Notes under the pieces: model-generated
What the model was told of the DNA's origin: nothing
What the model saw: only the letters and a program-made list of their open reading frames with translations
Database searches by the model: none
Source of the DNA: Mucilaginibacter lacusdianchii
GTDB lineage: Bacteria > Bacteroidota > Bacteroidia > Sphingobacteriales > Sphingobacteriaceae
NCBI RefSeq assembly: GCF_009770985.1
Contig: NZ_WSRW01000002.1
Span: 1,178,001-1,242,000 of the forward strand
Length of the DNA: 64,000 nucleotides
Direction: 5' to 3'
Part shown: in pieces, positions 1-8,477 of the stretch
How the letters are laid out: the number at the start of each line of letters is the position of its first letter
Numbering within the stretch: position 1 is the first letter of the stretch
Program-made: the position numbers and the translations under genes

Positions 1-935
1 CTATTGCCGGCAGAGCCCCGTCCGATATGATAAAAGCCCATGTTTTTCCCAGCCCACACAAAATCATGGACTATGAGGTAATTGGCCATAAAGTCCAGTT
101 GCTCGATAACGGCTAGCTCTGATTTGATCTTTTCAAGCGCCTGTTCGTTTTTTCCATAGCGGCTGTAATAGCCTTCCATGGTCAGGCGGTGCAGCATCTC
201 CTTGTCCCCGGCACGGCTGCCGGTAAATATTTTCTTATTTTTAGGTGTTCCCAGCTCTACATCAATACTGCATGCGTCCAGAAGCCGCTGGGTATTGGTC
301 GCTAAAAAGGGATAGTGTTCGTAGATTTTCAGCAACTGTGGTAACGGCAGCATATACTCACTGGACATGCAGCGCTGATCTTCAGGAACTTTGGTTAAGA
401 CCGTATTCAACGCCACCGCCCGCAGGTAATGGTGCAGGCGGATTTCCGCATAACTGTTGATCGTTACCGGTGCAAAGATGACCAGGTGCTCACGGATAGC
501 TTTCAATGGTTTTCCCCAAAGCTTGTTCACATGGTGAGGCCGGATGCCGATGTATTCATGGTCTTGCAGGTTTTCCGGTGCCTTTTCCCAACTATAAATA
601 AAACAGGCATTGGGAAGTTGCGGTGCCCGGACCGGTAAAGGTGCTTGATTGATTTGATGCCAAGACAGGAACTCGTTGAGTTCCCGAAAGCCTTCATGAT
701 TCCTCGCAATACCCGTATATAAAAACCGGTGATTGTTGTCCCGGAACTCCATACCTAACACCGGTTGAATACCTTTAGCACGGCAGGCACTGACAAAAGG
801 CATGGCGGCGCTTGTGTTGTTAATGTCTGTTAAGGCCAGCTTTTCAATGCCATATTGCGCGGCAAGTGCGACAATCCTTTCAATAGATAATGTTCCGTAA
901 CGAAGGCTGTAATGACTGTGAACATTCAAGTACAT
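1..935 (-). CDS. dnaE2: Error-prone DNA polymerase III alpha subunit (DnaE2 type), N-terminal part
   Basis: C-family DNA polymerase; the window edge cuts the gene, leaving about 311 N-terminal residues. The protein starts MYLNVHSHYSLRYG, the opening of a PHP domain with its His-x-His, followed by the ALTDIN segment near residue 45. The visible end carries GRGSAGNS, the glycine-rich entry to the polymerase palm in the DnaE family. The DnaE2 assignment rests on the partner: a Y-family gene ends only four bases upstream of this start, matching the dnaE2/imuB mutasome arrangement used for damage-induced translesion synthesis. A second replicative-type dnaE carried by the element cannot be excluded because the C-terminal half is missing. 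The ATG at 935 is the natural start, since the PHP motif begins within five residues. Confidence 0.85.
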   Translation of the reverse strand, partial: MYLNVHSHYSLRYGTLSIERIVALAAQYGIEKLALTDINNTSAAMPFVSACRAKGIQPVLGMEFRDNNHRFLYTGIARNHEGFRELNEFLSWHQINQAPLPVRAPQLPNACFIYSWEKAPENLQDHEYIGIRPHHVNKLWGKPLKAIREHLVIFAPVTINSYAEIRLHHYLRAVALNTVLTKVPEDQRCMSSEYMLPLPQLLKIYEHYPFLATNTQRLLDACSIDVELGTPKNKKIFTGSRAGDKEMLHRLTMEGYYSRYGKNEQALEKIKSELAVIEQLDFMANYLIVHDFVWAGKNMGFYHIGRGSAGN

Positions 936-939
936 AGCT

Positions 940-2091
940 TTATTTCAATGTTGAGGCCATAGTTAATGCCTGGTTACCGTACCTGCGCCATATTCTATCT
1001 ATGGCTTCCTGCTGCCTGCTTTTATTTTTATCGGGATGTTCGAACAAATTAACCTGTTCGTAACCATACATAATTTTAGTCAGGGAAACCGCTACCAACC
1101 GGATCATTTTTCGTTTTTGCCAGAGAGCATCAAGAATCTGATGAGTTTTGCCAATCAGTAATTCATTGGTAGCAGTACAAGCTAACGCAGCTTGTTTGCT
1201 TACCGTTTCAAAGTCGGTATAAGTCAGCTTCACTTTAATGCAGGACGTCACCTTATTACCCAGCCTTAACTCATGAGCCATCTCCATCACCATGCGGGTC
1301 ATCACGCGCCGTAAAAGGTCAGAGTTGATCGTATTTGGTTGGAACAACTGTTCCCGGTACAGTTCTTTAGTTTTTTTGTAAGGAATAAGCGGATTGTTAT
1401 CTACCCCATGTGCCCGCTGCCATAGGATCTGACCGGGCTTGCCGAAGACTTCTTCCAGGGTTTCCAGCTGGATTTGCGCCAGGGTGCCTATACGTTCGGC
1501 TCCCATCTGCTCCAGTGCAGCCCCGGTCTTTTCGCCTATACCCGGTATTTTGTAAACAGAAAGCGGGTTAAGAAAGGGTTGTATTTCCGGTTCCTCCACC
1601 ACGAGGGAACCCAGCGGCTGAGCTTCAAAGGTGGCAATACGCGAAACAGTCTTGTTGACTGACAAACCAAATGACACACCAAGGCCGGTTTCATTTTTTA
1701 TAAATCGCTGGAGTTCGCTGCTCCATTGCAGGCACCCGTGAAAACGGTCCATACCGGTCATATCAATATAATGTTCCTGCATGGTGCTCTTTTCCAGCAA
1801 GGGTGCTTGCTCCAGCATAACTTCCGTCGCGGTGTCAGAGTATTTGCTGTACTCATCTTCATTACCACGGATCATGACGGCATCCCGGCAGAACTGCCTG
1901 ACGATCTTTGTCGGTAAACCCGGCCTGACACCATAGCGCCGGGCTTCAGGACTGCAGGCTGTCACAATCCCCCGTTCACTGCTCCCCGCAATAACTACAG
2001 GTTTTCCATTTAAATTCCTGTTTTTGAGCAACTCCACGGCTAAAGGCAGGTTGTCAAGGTTGATGTGTACAATACGCAAATTCTTATCCAT
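940..2091 (-). CDS. Y-family polymerase-like protein with degenerate active site (ImuB-like)
   Basis: About 383 residues with the full Y-family fold order: N-terminal palm, a helix-hairpin-helix near residues 175-200 (IPGIGEKTGAAL) and a little-finger domain. In DinB the metal ligands are D8, D103 and E104. Here the first motif reads VHINLD, with Asn11 in place of the first Asp, and the second reads TMQEHYID, with Gln105 replacing the second Asp while Glu106 remains. That points to loss of polymerase activity and a scaffolding role as in ImuB. A beta-clamp binding motif QVNLF lies at 346-350. It is the upstream partner of the DnaE2-type gene, four bases apart. An in-frame ATG at 2112 would add seven residues; the start at 2091 fits family N-termini better. 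Confidence 0.8.
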   Translation of the reverse strand: MDKNLRIVHINLDNLPLAVELLKNRNLNGKPVVIAGSSERGIVTACSPEARRYGVRPGLPTKIVRQFCRDAVMIRGNEDEYSKYSDTATEVMLEQAPLLEKSTMQEHYIDMTGMDRFHGCLQWSSELQRFIKNETGLGVSFGLSVNKTVSRIATFEAQPLGSLVVEEPEIQPFLNPLSVYKIPGIGEKTGAALEQMGAERIGTLAQIQLETLEEVFGKPGQILWQRAHGVDNNPLIPYKKTKELYREQLFQPNTINSDLLRRVMTRMVMEMAHELRLGNKVTSCIKVKLTYTDFETVSKQAALACTATNELLIGKTHQILDALWQKRKMIRLVAVSLTKIMYGYEQVNLFEHPDKNKSRQQEAIDRIWRRYGNQALTMASTLK

Positions 2092-2112
2092 AAAACTGTG
2101 ATTTTGGAACAT

Positions 2113-2550
2113 CTAAATTATGCTAATATTTTTAGTATAATTATTAGTGTTGACAAATAAATTTCAGGATAGTTTGCCTGTAATAAGGAATCGGAGCTTG
2201 ACGTTGTCAAGACGTTATCGTGAAATCAAAGAGGTTTAGGTTCTTGCAGCGGGAAATAAATTAGAAAAAAAGTCAATTGTTTTAAATCAGACAACTATGA
2301 TCTTACAGGTGTAGCCATTGCTTCAACCAGCGTAGTATTAGTCTGCATGTATTACGAATTTAACGTTGATTATACAGTATCGAAATCAATTGAACATAAT
2401 GGTGGCAATGTTCAATATGCTCGAATTTGCAGCTATAAATGTCCTTTTGTGGATTTAATTTATGCCTATAAGACAACGTAGTAAAGAGAGTAGAATAACT
2501 AAATTTTATAAAATTTAACCGAAATCTTATAACGCCTAGGCTGGTGGTGC
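2113..2550. other. Intergenic region between the mutasome pair and the copper block
   Basis: About 440 bases between divergent genes. It is AT-rich and holds the upstream region of the Y-family gene, including the inverted repeat at 2123-2147. A short open frame ending with TAG at 2479-2481 has an internal ATG near 2347, giving about 44 residues that I do not recognise; it may be a gene remnant or chance. I see no RNA gene here. Confidence 0.4.
2123..2147. promoter_or_regulatory. Inverted repeat upstream of the Y-family/dnaE2 pair, possible operator
   Basis: CTAATA at 2123-2128 and TATTAG at 2142-2147 face each other across 13 bases, just upstream of the Y-family start. Such pairs are usually damage-inducible, so a repressor site here is plausible, but the repeat is short and AT-rich and matches no operator that I know. 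Confidence 0.25.
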
Positions 2551-2554
2551 ATGG

Positions 2555-2562
2555 TAGTTTTG
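2555..2562 (+). promoter_or_regulatory. -7 promoter element TAGTTTTG for copA
   Basis: An exact match to the Bacteroidota -7 consensus TAnnTTTG, ending 18 bases before the chosen copA start. No clear -33 TTTG is seen at the normal spacing, which would suit an activator-dependent promoter. Its position supports the ATG at 2581, because the alternative ATG at 2551 lies upstream of it. Confidence 0.5.
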
Positions 2563-2580
2563 CAGTGTAATAAAAATACT

Positions 2581-4803
2581 ATGTACTCAGACACACAAAC
2601 GCTTACTTTCCCCGTGACCGGCATGACCTGCGCTGGTTGTGCTGCAAGCGTTGAATCCATGATCAGTTCTCAGCAAGGTGTAGAAAAAGCTGAGGTAAAT
2701 TATGCCAGTCAGTCCGTTAAAGTCGCTTTTCATCCCGAAATCATAAAGCCTTCTGAGTTTCAAAAAGCTGTTCAATCTGTTGGTTATGATCTCATTCTAG
2801 ATACTGAAAATGGTAAAGCCTTGCAGGAAGAGGCACAGCAAACGCATTATCAGCATTTAAAAACAAAACTTCTTTGGGCGGCTGCCTTAACAGTACCGGT
2901 CGTTTTGCTCGGTATGTTTTTCATGGACCTGCCTTACGCCAACTATTGCATGTTAGCCTTAACTGCACCTGTTTTGTTCATTTTTGGCCGCAACTTTTTT
3001 GTGGGTGCTTGGAAGCAGGCGCGTCACGCCAGAGCCAACATGGATACGCTTGTTGCACTTTCCACCGGCATTGCGTTTCTCTTTAGTCTCTTCAATACCC
3101 TATATCCCGAATTTTGGCATAAGCGAGGATTACATGCGCACGTTTATTACGAGGCTGCTGCTGTAGTTATCGTCTTTATTCTGCTCGGCAAACTTTTAGA
3201 GGAAAGGGCTAAGTCCAACACCTCATCTGCTATTAAGAAGCTGATCGGCTTACAGCCCAAAACCGTGTTGTTGGTCACCCCTTCGGGCGAGCAGGAAACG
3301 CCTATCGCCGACGTTCAGATTGGTGATCGGATTTTGGTGCGTTCAGGCGAAAAGATCCCGGTAGACGGAACGCTGTACGATGGTCATTCATTTGTCGATG
3401 AAAGCATGATTTCCGGGGAACCGGTTGCGGTTGAAAAAAAGTCAGGTGATTCGGTTTTTGCGGGCACCATCAATCAAAAAGGAAGCTTTCGCTTTACCGC
3501 TGAAAAGGTCGGCGGCGCAACACTGCTGGCGCAGATCATCCAACTGGTGCAGGATGCACAGGGCTCTAAAGCGCCTGTTCAGAAGCTGGTCGACAAGATC
3601 GCTGGTATATTTGTACCGGTGGTGATGGGCATTGCGTTCGTCACTTTAGTGATATGGCTGATTTTCGGCGGGCATCATGCTTTCATCCAGGGTTTGCTGG
3701 CCATGGTAACTGTACTGGTGATTGCTTGCCCATGTGCTTTAGGCTTGGCAACGCCAACCGCTTTGATGGTAGGCATTGGTAAAGGCGCAGAAAATGGTAT
3801 CCTGATCAAAGATGCAGAAGCCCTGGAACAAGGGCATCAAGTCAATGCCATTATCCTTGACAAGACGGGAACTTTAACTGAGGGCAAGCCAGTGGTGACA
3901 GACCTTATCTGGACCACTGAACTTTTAGCAACGGAAAACCTACGAGCAATTTTCCGCGAAATAGAAAAGCAATCGGAACATCCCTTAGCCAGCGCAATCG
4001 TAGAATATTTTCCAAACGAAAGGACGCTGGTACAAATTGAAAGCTTCGAAAGCTTAACTGGTCAGGGGGTAAAAGCAAAGTTCCAAGGAAAGCTCTATCA
4101 GGCTGGCAACCATAAAATGGTTGAGCAAAACGGGCTCGCCATACCTGCCGACTTACAAAGCTGGATACCTGAACTTTTGTCGAAAGCAAAAACGATCATT
4201 TATTTTGGTGATGACCGAAATGTACTTTGTATTGTGGCGATCACCGATCAAATAAAGGCTACGTCTGCTAATGCGGTCAAAGCCCTAAAAAGGCAGGGCA
4301 TAGCGGTTTACATGCTTACTGGTGATAATGCGGCGACCGCTGCGGCCATCGCCCGTGAAGCCGGTATCGACCATTTCCAAGCCGATGTCTTACCTTCGGG
4401 TAAAGCAGAATTTGTAAAAACCTTGCAGGCACAGGGAAAAACCGTAGCCATGATAGGTGATGGTATCAACGACAGCCAGGCACTGGCACAGGCCAATGTT
4501 TCTATCGCCATGGGAAAAGGATCAGATATCGCCATGGATGTGGCGGGACTGACCTTGGTGTCCTCAGACCTGCTTCAGGTGCCCAAAGCATTAAAGCTGT
4601 CCCGACTGACGGTGCAAACCATTCGTCAAAACCTGTTCTGGGCATTCATTTACAACCTGATTGGTATTCCGCTTGCCGCCGGCATCTTGTACCCTTTTAA
4701 TGGGTTCTTATTAAACCCGATGATTGCAGGTGCGGCTATGGCATTAAGTTCGGTTTCTGTCGTCAGCAACAGTCTTCGCCTGAAATGGGCAAAACTCAAT
4801 TAA
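2581..4803 (+). CDS. copA: Copper-exporting P1B-1-type ATPase (CopA)
   Basis: Integral-membrane pump of 740 residues that moves Cu(I) out of the cytosol. One N-terminal heavy-metal-associated domain carries GMTCAGC (Cys17, Cys20). The transmembrane CPC triad is at 383-385 inside [11 protein letters not shown], the phosphorylated Asp is D427 in DKTGTLT, the nucleotide-binding HP pair is at 467-468 and the hinge GDGIND begins at 626. The CPC followed by the P1B-1 style C-terminal membrane pair indicates Cu(I)/Ag(I). The ATG at 2581 is preferred to 2551 because the HMA domain then begins near the N-terminus and the -7 box lies upstream. A CopZ-like gene follows 31 bases downstream. Confidence 0.95.
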   Translation: MYSDTQTLTFPVTGMTCAGCAASVESMISSQQGVEKAEVNYASQSVKVAFHPEIIKPSEFQKAVQSVGYDLILDTENGKALQEEAQQTHYQHLKTKLLWAAALTVPVVLLGMFFMDLPYANYCMLALTAPVLFIFGRNFFVGAWKQARHARANMDTLVALSTGIAFLFSLFNTLYPEFWHKRGLHAHVYYEAAAVVIVFILLGKLLEERAKSNTSSAIKKLIGLQPKTVLLVTPSGEQETPIADVQIGDRILVRSGEKIPVDGTLYDGHSFVDESMISGEPVAVEKKSGDSVFAGTINQKGSFRFTAEKVGGATLLAQIIQLVQDAQGSKAPVQKLVDKIAGIFVPVVMGIAFVTLVIWLIFGGHHAFIQGLLAMVTVLVIACPCALGLATPTALMVGIGKGAENGILIKDAEALEQGHQVNAIILDKTGTLTEGKPVVTDLIWTTELLATENLRAIFREIEKQSEHPLASAIVEYFPNERTLVQIESFESLTGQGVKAKFQGKLYQAGNHKMVEQNGLAIPADLQSWIPELLSKAKTIIYFGDDRNVLCIVAITDQIKATSANAVKALKRQGIAVYMLTGDNAATAAAIAREAGIDHFQADVLPSGKAEFVKTLQAQGKTVAMIGDGINDSQALAQANVSIAMGKGSDIAMDVAGLTLVSSDLLQVPKALKLSRLTVQTIRQNLFWAFIYNLIGIPLAAGILYPFNGFLLNPMIAGAAMALSSVSVVSNSLRLKWAKLN

Positions 4804-4834
4804 TTCGCATTATTTAACAGATTTATTATAAAAC

Positions 4835-5047
4835 ATGGAAACTTTAAAATTCAAAACCAATATCAAATGTGGCGGCTGTATTGCAGCTGTCACTCCTTCC
4901 TTAAACAATTTACAGGGCATTGAAAAATGGGATGTAGATACCTCAAGCCCTGATAAAATATTAACCATGCAGACGGAATGCAGTCTTTCTGCAGACCAGG
5001 TAATTAGCGTTTTGAAGGAAAAAGGTTATAACGCAGAAAAAATTTAA
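4835..5047 (+). CDS. Small HMA-domain metal carrier (CopZ-like)
   Basis: A 70-residue cytosolic protein with a single heavy-metal-associated ferredoxin-like fold. The metal site is IKCGGC (Cys12, Cys15), which lacks the Met of the canonical MxCxxC, as is common in Bacteroidota carriers. It follows copA by 31 bases with no promoter in between and precedes a hairpin terminator, so the two form a small operon: the carrier would collect Cu(I) and hand it to the N-terminal HMA domain of the pump. The C-terminal part, LSADQVISVLKEKGYNAE, is the usual last helix and strand of this fold. Function is inferred from fold and position. Confidence 0.85.
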   Translation: METLKFKTNIKCGGCIAAVTPSLNNLQGIEKWDVDTSSPDKILTMQTECSLSADQVISVLKEKGYNAEKI

Positions 5048-5052
5048 AAAGT

Positions 5053-5083
5053 GAGCCCTGCCTGCTAAAGGCACGCAGGGCTC
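5053..5083 (+). terminator. Hairpin terminator after copA and the HMA carrier gene
   Basis: GAGCCCTGC at 5053-5061 pairs perfectly with GCAGGGCTC at 5075-5083. The following T tract is weak, so termination may be partial. Confidence 0.55.
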
Positions 5084-5178
5084 TTACTAGTTGTTGAAGT
5101 ATCAGATGTTTGTTTTATAGTGGAATTACTTTTTCAATTAACTTCAACAATTGTAACATTTCTGTGTAGTACTTATAA

Positions 5179-5643
5179 ATGAGGAAAGTAGGTGCGATAA
5201 GTCTGGCCGCGTTCTACCTGTTGTTAACGACAGGTGCGTTCGCCTGCCTGCTGCATTGCACCGAGACCTTTCTCTTCACCACGGCGAAAATGTCTGCGTC
5301 CCAGCTTGCGGAAACTCATGCTGAGGATGCCGATCATCATGATAAACAAGATAAGCCAGGCACACACAACGCAGATCATCACAAGGAAAAGGATGATTGC
5401 GGCCCTGGTAAGGATTGCAAATGCTGTAACAAACATGGAATGTATGTTGTGAAGGAGAATGTTAATTCTTCTTTTGAGTTCGCGGCAACTGCCCTTGCTA
5501 TGGCTTTAAACCCTACTCCGCACACCGATTTTTTGTTTACACCTGAATTTTCTAACGAATTGGTAACATGGCCACACGCGACAGGGCCGCCGGAGAATTC
5601 TCAGCCGCCGATTTATATTAAAATCAGATCTCTCCTTATTTGA
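5179..5643 (+). CDS. Small exported His/Cys-rich protein with C-terminal Pro-Pro, possible metal-sensing upstream ORF
   Basis: A 154-residue protein with an N-terminal hydrophobic segment (residues 5-25) containing ACLLHC, then a low-complexity stretch rich in His, Asp and Lys (about 47-75), then CGPGKDCKCCNKHG. The C-terminus is SQPPIYIKIRSLLI. I know no named function. Layout resembles the HYC_CC_PP-type proteins common in Bacteroidota metal clusters. It precedes the HMA-AraC regulator gene by 73 bases, and the last base of its TGA stop begins one arm of a 9-bp inverted repeat whose other arm ends six bases before that regulator's ATG. It may bind copper outside the cytosol, or its translation may gate the downstream gene. 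Confidence 0.7.
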   Translation: MRKVGAISLAAFYLLLTTGAFACLLHCTETFLFTTAKMSASQLAETHAEDADHHDKQDKPGTHNADHHKEKDDCGPGKDCKCCNKHGMYVVKENVNSSFEFAATALAMALNPTPHTDFLFTPEFSNELVTWPHATGPPENSQPPIYIKIRSLLI

Positions 5644-5710
5644 TTCAAGCTTTCGCTGCATTTCCCTATAGCAGCCTGACAACTTATTGTCTTTACTTCT
5701 TAGCTTGAAT
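5643..5710 (+). promoter_or_regulatory. Inverted repeat joining the stop codon of the small ORF to the start of the AraC-type gene
   Basis: ATTCAAGCT at 5643-5651 and AGCTTGAAT at 5702-5710 are perfect reverse complements. The left arm begins at the last base of the upstream TGA stop and the right arm ends six bases before the next ATG. A second stem, GCTGC (5655-5659) with GCAGC (5671-5675), nests inside. Folding would hide the downstream start region; a ribosome at the upstream stop would open it. Confidence 0.5.
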
Positions 5711-5716
5711 TAACAC

Positions 5717-6280
5717 ATGACATTACATATTAAAAATATGGTTTGCGACCGTTGCATAATGGTTGTGCGCCAGCAATTGGAAAACCTCGGTTTAGGGGTT
5801 TCAGATATCACCCTTGGTACCGTTGAGGTACACCCCGAGCCAGGTGAAGACCAGCTTGACCGCCTCGCATCGGCCTTAAAACTTCTTGGATTTGAACTCA
5901 TCAATAAAGATAAAGACAAGCTCGTTGAGCGGATTAAAACTATCATTATTGAACTGGTACATCACAGTGACCTGAGTGAGCCTAACATGAACATTATGCG
6001 GGTCATCGCTGACCGCCTGAATAGGGAATATGCCTACCTGAGCCGTCTCTTTTCAGAAAATGAGGATATCACGATCGAAAAATTCATCATTCAGCAAAAA
6101 GTAGAAAAGGTCAAGGAACTGCTCGAATACGGTGATCTGAACCTGAATGAAATTGCCTACAAAATGGGCTATAGCAGCAGTGCTCATCTGTCAGCCCAGT
6201 TTAAGAACATAACCGGCCTTTCGCCCAGCCAATACCGGGCAGCGGAAAAGCAGGAGCGCAAACCGTTAGATAAAATTTAA
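5717..6280 (+). CDS. AraC-family transcriptional regulator with N-terminal HMA-like metal-sensing domain
   Basis: A 187-residue protein. The first 60 residues resemble a heavy-metal-associated domain, with KNMVCDRC (Cys9, Cys12) as the metal site. The last 100 residues form an AraC-type double helix-turn-helix, including the second HTH region GDLNLNEIAYKMGYSSSAHL and the family ending FKNITGLSPSQYR. It is therefore a one-component regulator that probably reads cytosolic Cu(I) or Ag(I) through the two cysteines and controls this metal block. It lies directly before the outer-membrane barrel gene (25 bases). Metal specificity is inferred from its neighbours. The architecture occurs elsewhere in Bacteroidota, although not among the textbook CueR/CopY/CsoR copper sensors. 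Confidence 0.85.
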   Translation: MTLHIKNMVCDRCIMVVRQQLENLGLGVSDITLGTVEVHPEPGEDQLDRLASALKLLGFELINKDKDKLVERIKTIIIELVHHSDLSEPNMNIMRVIADRLNREYAYLSRLFSENEDITIEKFIIQQKVEKVKELLEYGDLNLNEIAYKMGYSSSAHLSAQFKNITGLSPSQYRAAEKQERKPLDKI

Positions 6281-6305
6281 ATCATCTTCTAGAAATCACT
6301 TACCT

Positions 6306-7784
6306 ATGAAATACAAGATTTTAATTATGGCCATCCTGTTGTCTGGGTGGAACCTTGTTGTGCAGGCACAGCAAAAAATGAATATGAGTGATTCGTCCAT
6401 GAAGCATATGCATATGGACACGACCCGAAAAGAAAAAGCGAAAAAGCCGGTAAAAATGGATCATGCTAAAATGGGAGCAGGAACCCGGCATGATAGCACC
6501 GCTATGAAAGGTATGCACATGGATCATGCTATGGATGGCATGGATATGAGCAGCATGGACATGAACGGAATGCCTATGATGTCTAACTCGCAATCTAGAA
6601 ACCTGCCCATGAACCGAAGTGGCTCGGGTACGAGCTGGCTTCCCGATGCCTCCCCGATGTATGGAATCATGCTTAAAGGCGGCAAATGGAATTACATGCT
6701 TCACGGCAATATCGATGTGCGCTATACAAAGCAAGACCTTTTTGATAAAGGCAGCCATGGGGGTGACAAGTTCGACGCTCCCAACTGGTTCATGGGTATG
6801 GCGCAGCGTCAGGTTGGCAAAAACGGGCTTCTTCATCTTAACCTAATGATGTCACTTGACCCAATAACCGAGGGTGGCGGAGGTTACCCCTTACTGTTCC
6901 AGTCTGGTGAAAGTTGGAAAGGATCACCACTCATTGATCACCAGCACCCGCATGACCTGTTCAGTGAATTGTCTGCCAGCTATTCCTATGCGTTTTCTAG
7001 ACGAACTGACCTAAGTGTTTATGTTGGCTATCCTGGCGAACCCGCTTTAGGGCCGGTTGCCTTTATGCACCGGCCTTCTGCTATGGGAAACCCTGATGCA
7101 CCGATCAGTCATCACTGGTCAGACGCTACACACATCACCTTCGGCGTTGCTACGATTGGCTTTCGTTTTGACCAGTTTAAAATTGAAGCATCGTCTTTTA
7201 CCGGGAGAGAGCCTAACGAAAACCGGTACAATTTCGATAAGCCGAAATTTGACTCCTGGAGTACCCGCTTAAATTACAATCCTTCTGCAAACTGGGCCTT
7301 GCAGGTTTCCCATGGCTTTATCAAAAGTCCGGAAGAGCTCAACCCCGAGGAAAATGTTTACCGGACCACGGCTTCCGCCGTTTACAGTTTGCCGTTCGGT
7401 GATGAAAGAACCTTCAACGCTACAGCCTTATGGGGATTGAATAAATCCCCTGATCAACAAGGGGATAATTCGGCGTTGTTAGAGGCTGACGTAAGAATAA
7501 AAAAACTGGAATTGTATACCCGCTACGAATTTGTCCAGAAAACCACAGAAGAATTGGTGCTTAACCCATTGACCTATGGAAATGATACGATCTTTCCTGT
7601 TAATGGGATCACCCTGGGTATTAATTATGATGACATGCGTTTAGGCCCTGTCAACCTTGCTGCTGGCGGGCAGTTGACCTACTACGGAGCAGATCAGCGT
7701 CTGAACAGCTTATATGGTAGTAATCCTATGGCCGGACAAGTCTTTTTACGGTTGTATCCCCGCTTGATGAAAATGAAAATGTAA
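6306..7784 (+). CDS. Outer-membrane beta-barrel protein with Met/His-rich N-terminal copper-binding tail
   Basis: A 492-residue exported protein with a signal peptide (cleavage near residue 22, after VQAQ). Residues 23-100 are very rich in Met, His and Asp, with repeated MHMD, MDMSSMDM and similar groups as in periplasmic copper-binding regions. The remainder has alternating aromatic and polar strands, a conserved-looking HQHPHD segment and a terminal strand ending FLRLYPRLMKMKM, which suggests an outer-membrane barrel. I do not recognise a named family; a PcoB/CopB-like role in holding or exporting copper is inferred. It lies 25 bases after the AraC-type gene and 21 bases before the first DUF305 gene, so it probably belongs to one transcript. 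Confidence 0.65.
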   Translation: MKYKILIMAILLSGWNLVVQAQQKMNMSDSSMKHMHMDTTRKEKAKKPVKMDHAKMGAGTRHDSTAMKGMHMDHAMDGMDMSSMDMNGMPMMSNSQSRNLPMNRSGSGTSWLPDASPMYGIMLKGGKWNYMLHGNIDVRYTKQDLFDKGSHGGDKFDAPNWFMGMAQRQVGKNGLLHLNLMMSLDPITEGGGGYPLLFQSGESWKGSPLIDHQHPHDLFSELSASYSYAFSRRTDLSVYVGYPGEPALGPVAFMHRPSAMGNPDAPISHHWSDATHITFGVATIGFRFDQFKIEASSFTGREPNENRYNFDKPKFDSWSTRLNYNPSANWALQVSHGFIKSPEELNPEENVYRTTASAVYSLPFGDERTFNATALWGLNKSPDQQGDNSALLEADVRIKKLELYTRYEFVQKTTEELVLNPLTYGNDTIFPVNGITLGINYDDMRLGPVNLAAGGQLTYYGADQRLNSLYGSNPMAGQVFLRLYPRLMKMKM

Positions 7785-7805
7785 AACCTTCAATACAAAA
7801 ATCTT

Positions 7806-8449
7806 ATGAAAAATTCAATGTTAATCATCCCTTTTATTGCGCTAGGCGCAATGGGATTCACTGCTGATGTTAGCGAGAACACCTATTTAAAGCCATCAAC
7901 TACAGCTATTCAAAAAATGCAGGATGATCCGTTAATGGCTGCTATGAACAAAATGATGAAAGAAATGCATGCACAGCAAATGAAAGGTAATACAGATCTT
8001 GATTTTGCAAAAATGCTCCGCATCCATCATCAGGGCGCTCTAGATATGGCAAAAGTGGAAGTTGAGCAAGGAAAAGACGCTGTCATGAAAAATATAGCGC
8101 AAAAAATAATCGATTCGCAAACTAAGGAGGCTGCTCAGCTAGATCAATTAATCCCGACCCTCCAAAGCGATGCAAAAAATACGACCCTATGCGCAAGACT
8201 TCCGGCGCTGGAAAAGCGATGAGCGACGGCATGATGCGTATGATGAAGATGGGCAACATGTCCATGTCTTCTATTGATCACGAATTTGCCGATATGATGA
8301 CGAAGCACCACAAAGACGGGATCATGATGTCAAAAAATATTTTGGCTTATTGTAAAAATCCCAAACTGCGGTCAATGGCACAGAAAGGCATACCGGAACA
8401 AACCAAAGACATCAGTAAAATGACAACCTGGATGAAATCACATCAATAA
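7806..8449 (+). pseudogene. DUF305 protein split by a one-base frameshift in an A run
   Basis: Two overlapping frames encode the two halves of one exported DUF305 protein. The first (7806-8222) has a signal sequence and the first His-rich repeat (MLRIHHQGALDMAK). The second (readable from 8189, to 8449) has the second repeat (MMTKHHKDGIMMSK). Adding one A to the A6 run at 8173-8178 restores a single protein of about 214 residues reading DAKKYDPMRK across the join. The break falls on A AAA AAT, which has the layout of a -1 slippery heptamer, so this could be a real mutation, a sequence error or frameshifted expression. DUF305 proteins occur in copper clusters and are thought to bind metal through paired His and Met residues. 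An intact paralogue follows. Confidence 0.75.
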
Positions 8450-8477
8450 CTATACTGGTAACTCAAATAAAACTCTT

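Noticed and set aside
245..709. Short open frames on both strands
   Set aside because: They overlap the dnaE2-type gene, which reads cleanly on the minus strand to the window edge with PHP and GRGS motifs.
2347..2481. Short open frame in the 2113-2550 gap
   Set aside because: About 44 codons from its ATG, unrecognised, no promoter or coupling; kept only as a possible remnant.
6321..6836. Minus-strand frame rich in His
   Set aside because: Antisense of the Met/His-rich tail of the outer-membrane protein; Met codons read as His in reverse.
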